Shown here: positions 1-10,233 of the stretch, piece after piece | Numbering within the stretch: position 1 is the first letter of the stretch | Layout of the letters: each line of letters starts with the position of its first letter | Assembly: GCA_024734495.1 (NCBI GenBank) | Contig: JALMQS010000225.1 | Location: 5,029,226 to 5,093,225, forward strand | Direction of reading: 5' to 3' | DNA length: 64,000 nt | Origin: Forficula auricularia | Taxonomy: Eukaryota > Arthropoda > Insecta > Dermaptera > Forficulidae | Made by a program: the position numbers and the translations under genes | The notes under the pieces: model-generated | Told to the model about the DNA's origin: nothing | The model's input: the letters and a program-made list of their open reading frames with translations, nothing else | Databases searched by the model: none

Positions 1-425
1 ACTTTGATTTATTTGACTTTTTGGCTGTTTGAGTCATTTTGGGTTGGGTGAGAGTGGGCCACTGGGGGGCCGGGTGAGCCGGCGAGCCTTTTGGTTTGTT
101 TGAGAGAGGCTCTGTTCTGAGTTAAGTTATTATTGTTGTTTCGTCTTTTGTAAATTTGATTTAAATGTAATTGTCCATTTCCATGTGATTCCTTCTATTA
201 GGCTTGAAAATGGATAAGAATCACTCAACATGCTAAAATTTGTGTTTCGGGCTCTGTCCCTAGATTCCAACTTTGTTTTATGCTGTATCTCTCAGTGAGA
301 AAATGTGTAATAAGTCATAGTTTTTTTATTTTTTCTGATCTATATTATGTTTGTTTTGTATTGTTTTTTTTTGTGAACTATGACTGTTGTTTTCTCCAAA
401 TAAATAAATAAATAAATAAATAAAT
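1..425 (+). repeat. Probable LINE 3' end with (AAAT)n tail
   Basis: A GC-richer stretch (about 40-120) runs into T-rich sequence and ends in a clean AAAT microsatellite at about 401-425. Non-LTR retrotransposons commonly end in such short tandem tails, and two other LINE-like 3' ends here (56162 and 58425, minus strand) end the same way. No reading frame survives, so the clade is unknown and this is inferred only from the tail. Confidence 0.35.
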
Positions 426-2606
426 ATCCATTGCGCATGCGCTGTACCGCGGCGCTGTGAAGTGTTTCTTTTACTTTAGTGCGTATACACAGACACGGCT
501 TTTGCATATGTGTACGTGTCTAACCTAACTCCACACGGACAGTCACTCACAAAAGTTTCTGTTTTGAGGCGTGGAAAAATAAAGGCCGTTCGTCGGTAGT
601 GGTACGTCTCAAATTTTTGCTAGTATGTGTACGGTCTCAACTCCCTTAAGAAACATTTGATTTAATAATATTATTACTATTATTTTATAAACATTCTTAA
701 AGTCTATTTATTAAATCAACTGGTGGGACCATTTCTTTTGCGACATGATTAATTTACTTTCCTCCCTTGATTTCAATCGGAATTTTTAGTAAGTGAAGAA
801 GTTATGATATTTGATAAGCGTACCGATTATATAAAGAGGTACACCCGATTGTTCGATTTCAACCAAAAGCTTGCTGTACTCCTTTCAGCCTAATCGACAT
901 GACTAATTTACTTCCCTCCCTTGATTCCAATCGGGGGAGGCAAAGAGGCAAAACTTGAAGACAATTACTTTATTAAATTTTTATTTAAATATTGAATTTA
1001 TTGAGTTAAGTAGAATCACACTAATGCAGTAGGGCTTAAATACAAAAACACATACGGTACATTAAATATACTTTAGTGAGGCCAAAAGTCAGGGCTATTA
1101 CAAATTTTTTATTTGATCCCAGAGGGATAATGTCCTCCTCCGCGGCATCACCCCTCTTGTGATTTTATTAGAAATTTAAACCATTTCTATCGACAATTTG
1201 AATTCTAATATTTTAAGTCTTTTCTATATATTATTTTAATAGCTGTTATTTGAATACTGCTTTAAATTTAGTTTTTTAGCTAGAGAAAGTCTCATAATTC
1301 GTAAAACCTCAAGCAGCAAAAAACAAATTTTTAAAAATTAATTTTGATATTTAATGTGTTGATCTTTTTTGGCAACCCTTTCGTTCTATTATATGTGAAT
1401 TAATTTGCAGCAGCGAAAGTCTCCTTTGCAAAATTGATTGCCCTATTTGGTACACCAACTGTTCTAGACAGTTACAACTCGCATACTCCTACTCATACTG
1501 GGCCTTCCCTTTTCCATCCCCTAACAAACATGTCAACATTCTAAAATGCAAACTTTATATTTCATAACCGCAATGTTAGCAGACATTTAGATTGTTTAGA
1601 AATATGTGCATTTTTTGTTTGTATGACAAATTAACTGAATTTTATATTAGGTACTTTATCTTTAAAAAAATGACAGTGAAATCCGATGGAAAGTCTTTAT
1701 TTAATTAGGATTAATTAAAAAATATGTGTGAACCTCATCCACTTAAGCTCACGGGGAAGTGAAACTTCTTTAGCCATAGATTATTTCCTCTCTATTGGGT
1801 CATTTCCCCTTTATTGTAACAAAAAAAAATCAAACAGATAAGTCGCTAAATAAGTTTCACTTCAAAAAAATTTTTTTTTATATATTTTCTAATAAAGTAC
1901 TATATCTGATCCAACAAATGTTGTCTTATTAATTTTGGTGCTTATGGTAAAATAGAGAGCTCTGGAAAATTAATTTTGATTTAAAGTCTAATTGTTATTC
2001 TGGAAATTGCAGTAATTTAATTGTTTTCTGGATAGCTATAGAAACGAATGTGCTGAAATTTGGCACACTAGTATGTATTAATAAACTACACATTTCATAA
2101 TTGTAAGTAATTATAACAAAATCGTTATTTAAACAAATACTCTGAATGAGTGTACCGATTATATAAATATATATATAAGAGGTCTGAAAACGTCTAAAAA
2201 GAACCCTTCTTTATTTTCTCTCATTCTCATTCTAACAAAAATCAATTCATTTATATTTATTTTAGGGGCTGTGAATAAAATTGAAAAATTAAATTGATTT
2301 TAAATTGATGATACTAAATCAGTCCGGTCCGCGAAAGTGAGAAAATAATGTGCACAAAATTTCATCTCAATCAGACAAATGGTGTCGGAGTCCATTAACG
2401 TCAAACAGACAGACCAACAAACATCCAAATTTATATATATAGATATGTATATGAACTGAAGGGCTTTGTGCAATTAAGTTTAAAAATAATAATAGCAAGT
2501 ATTCGAAAATCATCTTATTATCTTTTATTCACTGTATCGTAAACATGATGGTCAACGTTTTAAGAAAAGAAAGACATTAATTAATTAATATATATATAAT
2601 ATGCCA
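426..2606. other. AT-rich intergenic DNA, no gene seen
   Basis: No credible coding region. 431-640 is less AT-rich, with CpG-containing sequence of unknown role. A roughly 40-bp direct repeat sharing the core CCTCCCTTGATT and CAATCGG occurs at 743-782 and 898-938. At 1735-1870 there is a copy of a dispersed family (GAGAAGTGAAACTT-like, then TTTCCCCTTTATTGTAAC) seen again at 4440-4680 and 12220-12560. At about 2260-2445 a segment matches 49990-50160 and, on the minus strand, begins TCTATATATATAAATTTGGA, which resembles the 5' end of Helitron-like elements. Confidence 0.5.
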
Positions 2607-3435
2607 GATTAATTTGCAGCAACGCTGACGTGATGCTGCCAACAGGGAGCGCTGATGCCGTCGGTATATTTGCGGCAAATTTGAAATATTATTGTAATTT
2701 GGACTCGAATTTTGAAATGAAAGACTTCAATTGATTTTAAATTAAGAAACATTAAATATATTGATAATTATTCCTCCTCCCCGCCGCCCTCACCACTCAA
2801 AAATTAAATATTCAATTTGCTTTTCTTTGCGCACAGAAGAATAAATTAATCACATCTTATTTGATTTATATTTTATATATTATTTGTTTATTTATTAATA
2901 ATTTGCCACTTTTTTATAATTTTTTAAAAATCTAAATTTTGTTATTGTTATTTTTTGATTTTTACAAAATTGAACGACTTAAGACACGCATGCCAGAGTT
3001 TCTCATGGCAATACTGGAGGGAGCAGCCTGTCATACAAACAACACCTGATCTATTTTAAATATTTGGAGCCTTATATCGATTATCGACCCCAAATTTTAA
3101 AAAAATGTTATAATATTATTCTCCTCCTCACACGATCCCGCTTATTTAAATAAATCTACATATTTCCACACAAAAAATATCACAATGCTGTAGATTATAG
3201 AAAAAAAAATACTTCCAGATTCATATCTAGAGTCTCATTTCTGTAGCTGTGTCAGGACGAAAATGAGGGGAAACTTTTAAGAGACTATGTATTTTCGGGA
3301 GTTTACAGGTATAGATTTGAAGTGTGGTTTTTTAAGAGGAATACAATTTTTGGACAGAGACGCCGCCCGCCAGGGCACCAGCCCGGAGGGCTGAGCTTCG
3401 AGGGCGTGCCGAATGCACACACGAAAAGCTTGTGC
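2607..3435 (+). repeat. GC-hairpin composite repeat, copy 1 (interrupted)
   Basis: Starts with AGATTAATTTGCAGCAACGC and ends at a GC-rich hairpin just before AAAAGCTTGTG. It shares body (about 2690-2810) and 3' part (3258-3435) with copies at 13069, 18247, 19450 and 60416. The middle (about 2815-3255) is unrelated AT-rich sequence, so the copy was invaded or rearranged. It lacks the tRNA-like segment found in the other copies. Confidence 0.6.
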
Positions 3436-3574
3436 AATATAATGATTAATCTATTAATAATTTTTATTTTGTTCAGGGAGAATGTGTATAGGTTCTAGAT
3501 GAAACATATTTAATAAAATAAAAATAAAAAAATATAAATTTCCAGGTATGATTCACAAATAAAGGACAGATTGC

Positions 3575-3650
3575 TTAAGAGCAAGATTAATATAAAATGT
3601 TTCGGATTACGAGCCCATCTTCAAGAGTTCACATAGAAAATAATTTCTAT
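3575..3650 (-). ncRNA. Degenerate hammerhead-ribozyme-like motif
   Basis: On the minus strand TTGAAGA is followed by a short hairpin (GGG..CC around TCGTAA) and then CCGAAACAT. This is the CTGANGA / stem II / GAAA order of a type I hammerhead with one changed core base (C to T). It belongs to the same sequence family as 5645 and 32330. Probably inactive; inference from motif order only. Confidence 0.3.
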
Positions 3651-4440
3651 CAATTTTGACTTTTTAAAGGAGAATAAAAAGATTCCAGGTCTTTAAATAA
3701 AATTAGGTAGATGCTAACAGATATGAAAATTTCATAAAAATTCAATTTCCATTTTTATCTGATGTTGTGTTCAAAATTTTTGTGAAAAAATATAAAAGAG
3801 CGTGTAAAGTTACAAGTACCTAAAGTGGGAGAGAGATAGAGAGATGTCAAGAGCTTCAATGGGAGTATTTTGAGAAGCAAGAAAAGTAACAATTTGAAAT
3901 GCAAATTTTTATTTTATGTGTAACATTGGCAAAGATGACTTTGCCAGAGATACTAGTATAAAACTCCCCTGGGAGACGACCTTTTTCCGCTATTCTTTTG
4001 ACACAAGAAGACAAGGCGAAAATGACACCTCTAGGGTCCAAAGTCAAGCCAATGAATTCCTAACTAATCGTATCTCATTCACTCACTTCTCAGGTGAATT
4101 TAAAAATATTAATATTAGTAAAAATATAAATGTGTATTGAAATTTTTAAAGCATTTTTTTCTACACATTTTCTATGTATATGAGCCTGTTAAAGCCGAAG
4201 TGGTGAAGTCACATTAATATCATTTTGGGATAAACAATCTTTTTGTATACTTGTTATAAGAAATTCCATTGTCTGAATATAATATTACTTTTGCTGCTCT
4301 CTGTACACATAATACATTTATGGACTACATTCAGATTTTTCAAAAAATGGACTTAGACCACTTTGGCTTTTACAGGCTCATATATTTCAAAAAAACCCAA
4401 TTGTATTTCAGAATATTCTCAATTGAATATTAAAAAAAAA
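3650..4440. other. Unassigned AT-rich DNA
   Basis: Overlapping short open frames occur on both strands at 3856-4140 (63 and 74 codons). Neither is recognised, and codon usage, splice context and length give no support for a gene. Confidence 0.4.
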
Positions 4441-4611
4441 TGTGTGAGCCTAATCCACATAAACTCACGGGAGAAGTGAAACTTTAATTTTAAAACCTAC
4501 AAATTGTTCATGACAAATACAATTGGGAAATTTAAATTATTATTTTAAAATCCACTAATTGTTCATGACAAATAAAATTAGGAAATTTAAATTATTAATT
4601 TAAAATCAGAG
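4440..4611. repeat. About 64-bp direct repeats (GTTCATGACAAAT family)
   Basis: Two near-identical units of TTGTTCATGACAAAT followed by GGAAATTTAAATTATTA. The same family forms larger arrays at 12370-12520 and 44540-44865. Confidence 0.6.
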
Positions 4612-5345
4612 CTCGTCTCTTATTTCCACTCTATTGAATCATTTCCCCTTTATTGTAACTAAAAAACTCTAAGAGATATGTCGCTAAAGAAGTTTCAATT
4701 GAAAAAAGTCATAATTGTATTTTAGAAATCACTATTCAATTTCCGAAAACCTCAAATGTGTTTCAGAAAATGTCAATTGTTTAGTTAATTTGTTGTTTAT
4801 ATGGGCTTGTCTCTTATTTCCCCTTTATTGTATCTAAAAAATTTAAACAGATACGTCGCTAAATAAGTTTAACTTCAAAAAAATCATAATTGTATTTTAG
4901 AAATCACTATTCAATTTCAGAAAACCTCAATTGTGTTTCAGAAAATGTCAATTGTTTAGTTAATTTGTTGTTTATATGGGCTTGTCTCTATTTCCCTTTA
5001 TTGTATCTAAAAAATTTAAACAGATACGTCGCTAAATAAGTTTAACTTCAAAGAAATCATAATTGTATTTTAGAAATCACTATTCAATTTCAGAAAACCT
5101 CAATTGTGTTTCAGAAAATGTCAATTTTTTAGTTAATTTGTTGTTTATATGGGCTTGTCTCTTATTTCCTCTCTATTGAGTCATTTCCCCTTTATTGTAT
5201 CTAAAAAATTTAAACAGATACGTCGCTAAAGAAGTTTCACTTCAAACAAATCATAATTGTATTTTAGAAATCACTATTCAATTTCAGAAAACCTCAATTG
5301 TGTTTCAGAAAATGTCAATTGTTTAGATAATTTGTTGTTTATATA
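4612..5345. repeat. Tandem satellite, about four units of 174-192 bp
   Basis: GCTTGTCTCTTATTT-like unit starts occur at about 4612, 4804, 4978 and 5152. Each unit contains TTTCCCCTTTATTGTA or a shortened form, then ACGTCGCTAAA, then CAGAAAACCTCAATTGTG. Spacing is 192, 174 and 174 bp. The units are very similar, so the array is fairly young. Single diverged copies of the same sequence occur at 1735 and 12220. Confidence 0.8.
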
Positions 5346-5389
5346 TGTTTATTTTCTGAAATACAATTAATATTTTCTAATAATCAATT

Positions 5390-5618
5390 GAAACGTTTAA
5401 CAGTAAAATTTTTGAGAGAAGTATATTGAAAAGTTTCATCAACAACCAGAAGTTAAAGTACGTTCAGAAAATACTTTCAATCTTTTTCTTTTTCTTAAAT
5501 AGAAAGAAAAAAGAAAAAGATTAAAAGTATTTTCTGAACGTACTTTAACTTCTGGTTGTTGATGAAACTTTCTGAATATACTCTTCTCTCTCAAAAATTT
5601 TACTTGTTAAACGTTTTT
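5390..5618. repeat. Long AT-rich foldback (near-perfect hairpin, about 229 bp)
   Basis: The arms run from AAACGTTTAACAGTAAAATT on the left to its complement near 5580-5618. They include the matched pair CAACAACCAGAAGTTAAAGT (left) and its inverse (right) with only a few bases of loop at about 5508-5514. Transcripts would form a hairpin of about 100 bp. No target duplication was recognised. Confidence 0.8.
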
Positions 5619-5644
5619 ACAAATTTGTATTCAGTTTTTATTTG

Positions 5645-5705
5645 AACTCCTGAAGGTGGGCTAATAACCCGAAATATATATCGAGTGAATCAAACTCAAA
5701 TAAAC
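5645..5705 (+). ncRNA. Hammerhead-ribozyme-like motif (type I)
   Basis: Order seen: stem I strand TTTGAACTC, then CTGAAGG (canonical CTGANGA with last A to G), stem II TGGG..ACCC, GAAA, a self-complementary ATATATAT as stem III, C at the cleavage position, then GAGTGAATCAAA which pairs back with the stem I strand. Stem I complementarity on both sides of the core strengthens the call. The G at core position 9 probably disables it. Confidence 0.45.
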
Positions 5706-6704
5706 ATACATTTGTTTTAATATTTCCTTTTTGTGAAACCTAACCTAGAAAATTCTCCTCATAAGTTATTTATAATGTTTCACCTAGAACCGATACCAAA
5801 ATCCTTAAAAATTATTGTTTCTAGCAAAGATTAAGCGTAACTCTCCCCTTATTTTAGGAATTTCTAATCAATTCCAATCAAATCCACTAAAATTAGGAAA
5901 GCTATAAATATGTCAACAGCATATAGGGTCTAATTTAGAACAAACTGTTTAACTATGGTGATCGTTTGGGAACATTACAGAACGGTTGGCCCTAAAAAGA
6001 CGTACCTTAAAGATACCCCCAATAAATAAGAAAAAAACAAACACCCTCTGACAATAAACACAAATTGAATTTCCATTTTAATTTGAATATTTCGCATAGT
6101 ATCCAGGGAAATTCTCGCCTTTATTTGTTTGCTTTAGCAAACTCCATTAGAATTAAAATTAAGTTACAAAATTTGATTAATGTATTCTACCAAGTGTAGT
6201 GTTGTGTGTATGAGTAGGGTATATGAAATTGGTAAATATAAATACATATATATAGATACAAAATAACTGCTTACTCATGTTACATTTGCCATATCTGTAA
6301 ATAAATTCATTTAATATGGAATATTTATACTCTAATTTGTATAATATTTTGGGGATGTCCAATGTACCCTGGAGAGGTCCAATCAATCTTGTTAACATGA
6401 TGTATCCTTTAATAAAGCGGGAATGAGGGCTGATTTTATTTTCATAGAATCGATCGAGAAGCAGGTTGTCAATGAAAATATAGTCAGGCAGGTCCATGTT
6501 TCCACCCCATTTAGTATGTCTGCACAGCAAACTCTAATCCACAAGGTTAAAAATAAAATCCATTCATCAAAAGAATGAAATGGATTAGATTAGATAGTCA
6601 TTTTTGACAACGAATTGTCTGTCATTTCAAATTAAAGCGAAATTTTCATTATATTATACGATATCTTGAATTAGAGGTTTCAGGCAATTTATTACTCAGT
6701 AGAC
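5706..6704. other. AT-rich DNA with a GTTTCACCTAGAACC terminus, no gene
   Basis: At about 5735-5800 there is a GTGAAACCTAACC / GTTTCACCTAGAACC pair that recurs near 32230, 32900, 35080, 42300, 47240 and 51770, marking ends of a dispersed foldback family. A 117-codon open frame on the minus strand (6177-6530) is unrecognised and has no supporting context. Confidence 0.45.
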
Positions 6705-7381
6705 TGGGTGAGTCAGAGTATTGAATTGAATCGACAATTTTTATTTGGTTAATCGTGTTTAAAAATGCAAGCTGAAACCTGCAGAAAAATAATTTCCAGC
6801 TTGTAAATTTGTAGTGATGTTGGAAATGGTTTCAAAAATAGATTTTAATCCACGTTAAACGTTTCGTTGTTTAATTACAACTTCCTCAGAGACTTAGATT
6901 TGTCATGATTTTAGGTCATTGATATTATTTAATAAATTTAAATTCGCTATTTTATAAAAGGTCCAGTTTATAAAAAACTTGTTAGATTATAGGACAAAGA
7001 AGCGTTTGATAACGGAAAAAATAATTGGTTGTATTAGGAATATGAAGATTGTTTTAGAAATAACGAATTTAAGTTTATTAAATAATATACTAAAAATAAA
7101 ATAAAATTTATAATTCCAACAGAAGACACACTCTTTTATTGTCTCTTCAAAATAATATACCAATGACCTGAAAACATAAAAAATCTATGTTGTTGAGGAA
7201 GTTGTAATTAAAGAAGAAAACGTTCAATGGAGATTAAAATCTGCTTTTTGAAACCATTCTCACCATCTCTACGAATTTACAAGTTGAAATTGATTTTCCT
7301 GCAGGTTTCAGCATGGATTTTAAACAAGAATAAATAATATAATAAAAATTGTCGAATCAATACAGAGAGGTTCTCATCCCA
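6705..7381. mobile_element. Large palindromic element P1 with hammerhead-like motifs
   Basis: The left arm (about 6705-6900) and right arm (about 7185-7381) are inverted copies. Matching pairs include GGTGAGTCAGAG / inverse near 7367, ATCGACAATTTTTATT / inverse near 7345, GCTGAAACCTGCAG / inverse near 7305, and GGTTTCAAAAATAGATTTTA / inverse near 7235. The central 280 bp carries a segment ending in CTTTTATTGTCTC that belongs to another dispersed family (29770, 49580, 61130). Penelope-like retroelements and retrozymes carry hammerheads in comparable repeats; assignment to that group is inference. Confidence 0.7.
6845..6900 (-). ncRNA. Hammerhead-ribozyme-like motif in P1
   Basis: Minus strand: CTGAGGA, an extra A, stem II GTTGT / ACAAC with loop AATTAA, GAAA, then CGTTT. 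The CUGANGA and GAAA cores are both intact and stem II is a perfect 5-bp helix. The ACGT after GAA would give a minimal two-base-pair stem III, as reported for dimer-dependent hammerheads of Penelope-like elements. The partner copy on the plus strand (about 7190-7230) has decayed to TTGAGGA and AGAAG. Confidence 0.5.
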
Positions 7382-7454
7382 CAGGTAAGCCAGATTGCTG
7401 TTACTGGCACTCGGGATTCCCGAAGGGGTGTAAAACAACCCCCTCTGATATATA

Positions 7455-8382
7455 TTAGGTTGATGCATAATTATGGAACGTTTTTTAAAAATATTTTTAT
7501 TCAGCAAAAACAATAATAAAAAACATGTTTAAATGATTATTCGGGAACGTATTCACCATCTACTTCAATAACTGCTTCCCATTTGCTTGGCAGTCGGTCG
7601 ATTCTACGGGCGAAGAAGTCACGATTCTTGAAGGCAATCTACGCTTTGACATCGGCCACCAAGTCATCCAAATCGTCGTAGGTCTTAGTCTTTTGCCAGT
7701 TTTTCAAAGAGCGGTTGATGTGATAGTCCGTTGGTGCTTCGGTCGGTGAGTACAGGGGATGTGGGAGTAGATCCCAGTCCTTATTGGCGATGAATTCGAC
7801 GACCCGGGGCTCAACATGTGGACGTGCGTTATCGTGATGGAACACGATGTGGTTCTTTTTGCGCGGTCTTTTCGCCTTGTTGTTGTCGGAGAGTTCGTGG
7901 GAGACCCATCCAGCCAATTTCCATACATTGCCAAGCTTTTTGAGGCGTCAAACGATCGTTGATTGGTCGAGATTGAAGTCTGCAGCCAGCATTCGTGTTG
8001 TAAGGCTTTCATCCTCTTCCACGGCTGTCAGAAGTGCCTGATCATCAAAATCCGACGGCCGACCTCTTCCTTCTTTATCCTCCAAACTAGTGTCACCTGA
8101 TTTGAAACGAGCAAACCACTTCCGTACTGCACTCAGTACTCTGCACATCAGTAATTTATCCTTCGCCAAAAAGTTCGTTGAGATCGGGAAATAACTGTGC
8201 TGCCTTCCATCCTTTCTCGTAGTGGTAGAGCATAATATGACGAATATGAATATGATTTTCGACACGCATTTTTATTAACTATAAATAGAGAAGATTGTTT
8301 AAAAAAAAAATAAACAAAACGCCATTTTTGGCTAAAGAAAAACGCGCCAATACAAACGTTCCATAATTATGCATCAACCTAA
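7455..8382 (-). mobile_element. Mariner element, internally deleted
   Basis: It is bounded by 29-bp perfect terminal inverted repeats (7455-7483 and 8354-8382, beginning TTAGGTTGATGCATAATTAT) and a TA target duplication at 7453-7454 and 8383-8384. At 928 bp it is shorter than a typical 1.3-kb mariner. The intact termini mean it could in principle be moved by a transposase made elsewhere, but its own gene is dead. Confidence 0.95.
7537..8269 (-). pseudogene. Mariner transposase remnant
   Basis: The coding strand starts at ATG 8267-8269 and reads the usual N-terminal paired-like region (IRHIMLYHYEKGWKAAQLF), then hits a stop after about 37 codons. A frameshift moves into another frame carrying the WFARFKSGDTSLEDKEGRGR linker typical of the family. 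The segment holding the first catalytic aspartate is deleted: the text jumps from HELSDNNKA straight to a short lysine-rich stretch and HHDNARPH. The second and third aspartates remain with 34 residues between them (HDNARPH to APTDYH), the D34D spacing of mariners, although the usual SPD motif reads SPT. A TAG at 7639-7641 replaces what is normally Trp, followed by 33 more in-frame codons to TAA at 7537-7539. Clearly nonfunctional. Confidence 0.93.
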
Positions 8383-8439
8383 TAATTAAAAATATTCAAT
8401 TCCATCAAATTTAATAGATGACACCATATTATGATTTTC

Positions 8440-8668
8440 CAAGTAACTTTTAAACGTTAGTTTTAATTTTTTCTTGAAGCAATTTCAGCCTCGAAAGTTA
8501 AATAATGTAATCAATAATTTCTTATTAATTCTACATATTTAGAAAATTATTTTATTTTTTTTTGAAAAGGAAAAATTAATTGAGCACCCTACCCGACAGG
8601 ATTCGAACCCGTGTCTCTCTCTCCTTTAGCCGAAGAGCGCCTTTACCAACTAGGCCACGGATCAAATT
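8440..8668 (-). repeat. tRNA-derived SINE
   Basis: On the minus strand a tRNA-like head has an A box (TGGCCTAGTTGG) and a B box (GGTTCGAATCC) with a T-stem ACGGG..CCTGT, but no matching acceptor stem. The body (about 8445-8590) recurs at 14030-14100 and, inverted, at 14430-14540. The lack of an acceptor helix argues against a functional tRNA gene. Confidence 0.65.
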
Positions 8669-8799
8669 GCTTTAAGAAAAAATTAAAACCAACGTTTAAT
8701 AGTTAATTTGTCTATAACTGAAATTTGTTAATTTATTATTATTAGATTAAAAATTCACAGTTCTTTTGACAATGTTTTTTATTGAAGCTCTTCTACAAT

Positions 8800-8845
8800 T
8801 CTTGTACAACGTTTCGTCTCTCTCGAGACCCTTTCAAGCACTGCA
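8800..8845 (-). ncRNA. Degenerate hammerhead-like motif, left arm of P2
   Basis: Minus strand: stem I GTGC, degenerate core TTGAAAG, stem II GTCTC / GAGAC, GAAAC, GTT, then GTAC which can pair with the stem I strand. The GAAA half is intact, the CTGANGA half is changed. Self-cleavage is not expected. Confidence 0.35.
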
Positions 8846-9326
8846 AATAAGGACAAAGATCTATTAGGTGAAAGTCTTTTACAATTATATAGGTTATACA
8901 ACCCAAAATGTATCACAAATTAACTAAATATATACAATCAAAAATACAAATATTACAAAAACAACATTTTTATTACATACGACTCACCTCACTTGGTTAG
9001 AGCAACATTGGGGCTATTCAGTTGCTACGTTCATGTGTTAGAGGAGTGGTAGTGTTTATATCTGTGATCTATCAAATCCATCCAGACTTATTTTATTGTA
9101 TCAATCTAGAAAGAAAAAATTCTACTATGTCTCAGTTATTTTTATTTTTATTTCAACCAATGTTGCTCTAACCAATTGAGGTGAGTCTTATGTAATAATA
9201 ATGTTGTTTTTGTAATATTTGTATTTTTGATTGTATATATTTAGTTAATTTGTGATACATTTTGGGTTGTATAACCTATATAATTGTAAAAGACTTTCAC
9301 CTAATAGATCTTTGTCCTTATTTCCA

Positions 9327-9370
9327 GTGCTTGAAAAAGTCTCGAGAGAGACGAAACCTTGTACAAAAAT
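9327..9370 (+). ncRNA. Degenerate hammerhead-like motif, right arm of P2
   Basis: Inverted partner of the motif at 8800: TGC, TTGAAAA, stem II GTCTC / GAGAC, GAAACC, then TTGTAC. Same decay of the CTGANGA half, so the core was probably damaged before or during formation of the palindrome. Confidence 0.35.
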
Positions 9371-9502
9371 TGAATAAGAGCTTCAATAAAAAACATTGTC
9401 CAAAGAACTGTGAATTTTTAATCTACTAATTATAATGGACATTAATCAACATAATTTAGTATTATTATCAGTTTACCAAGCCAGCAGGACCTAAGTGTTT
9501 CC

Positions 9503-9529
9503 GGGAGTGAAGTAACGGGGAACAGCTAG
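9503..9529 (+). mobile_element. Possible Helitron 3' terminus
   Basis: A short hairpin (GTTTCCG..CGGGGAAC) lies immediately before AACAGCTAG followed by T. A hairpin close to CTRR with insertion before T is the Helitron 3' rule. The upstream extent is unknown. Confidence 0.4.
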
Positions 9530-10233
9530 TATATATTATATATATTTCATTAAAAACAAAAAAGTGTGAAGTACTTTTATTAGTCATTTGACATGGAGTC
9601 TATTTTATTTGGGAATTTGCATTCTACATTGCCTTTCAAAGGATGTAATTGGATGAATGACAAGAGGCGTTATTTCTGGCCGGCGATTTCGGTTTTGGTT
9701 AAAAGCCCAATCTATGGGTCCAATAGTGGAAAATTGAAACCGGCGATCGCACCCCCTGCCCCGAATATCCAAACCACCCCAGCCCATCTAAACCACCTCC
9801 ACCTCCACCAATACCGCCTCCCCACCCTTGCCTCTGCGTATAAATGGGAAATATAATCTCGCAATTTGACAAGCCAGACAACTTTTAGTGATAGATAAAA
9901 TTAATTTGACAATAATACAACGATCAAATGTCAAGAACGGCTAAATTTTATGTTGTGTATGAGAGATGGCCTAGTATATTGAAGTTAGCGGGGCTGAAAA
10001 TAGAGCTAGAAATCTATCATGGTATCAATTAAAAGGTCACGTGATGGGAAAAGTATCAATAAAACAACACATTAGGTAATTGAGATTTGATATCAAGATA
10101 GCGAAATGTTAAGCGCACCAATTTCGACAATAATCAATTCTGGTTGCAATAAGCCCTCTGACTTGATCGGATTCTACACACTAAATATCTCCCAACATAT
10201 ATATTCATTTCTGACACAAACCAAAAAATAGTA
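9530..10233. other. Unassigned DNA
   Basis: Open frames at 9593-9881 on both strands (60-87 codons) are unrecognised. The plus-strand one ends in a Pro/His-rich stretch produced by a CCACC-rich run near 9770-9830, so it is more likely low-complexity sequence than protein. Confidence 0.4.

Larger units (their letters stand above)
8743..9425. mobile_element. Large palindromic element P2 (269-bp arms)
   Basis: Arms at 8743-9011 and 9157-9425 are inverted copies with few differences and enclose a 145-bp unique loop. Outer ends read TAGATTAAAAATTCACAG and its complement; inner ends read GTTAGAGCAACATTGG and its complement. A hammerhead-like motif lies in each arm. No coding capacity. Confidence 0.85.

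Noticed and set aside
3856..4140. Overlapping frames of 63 and 74 codons on both strands
   Set aside because: Neither is recognised, and mutual overlap on opposite strands suggests chance.
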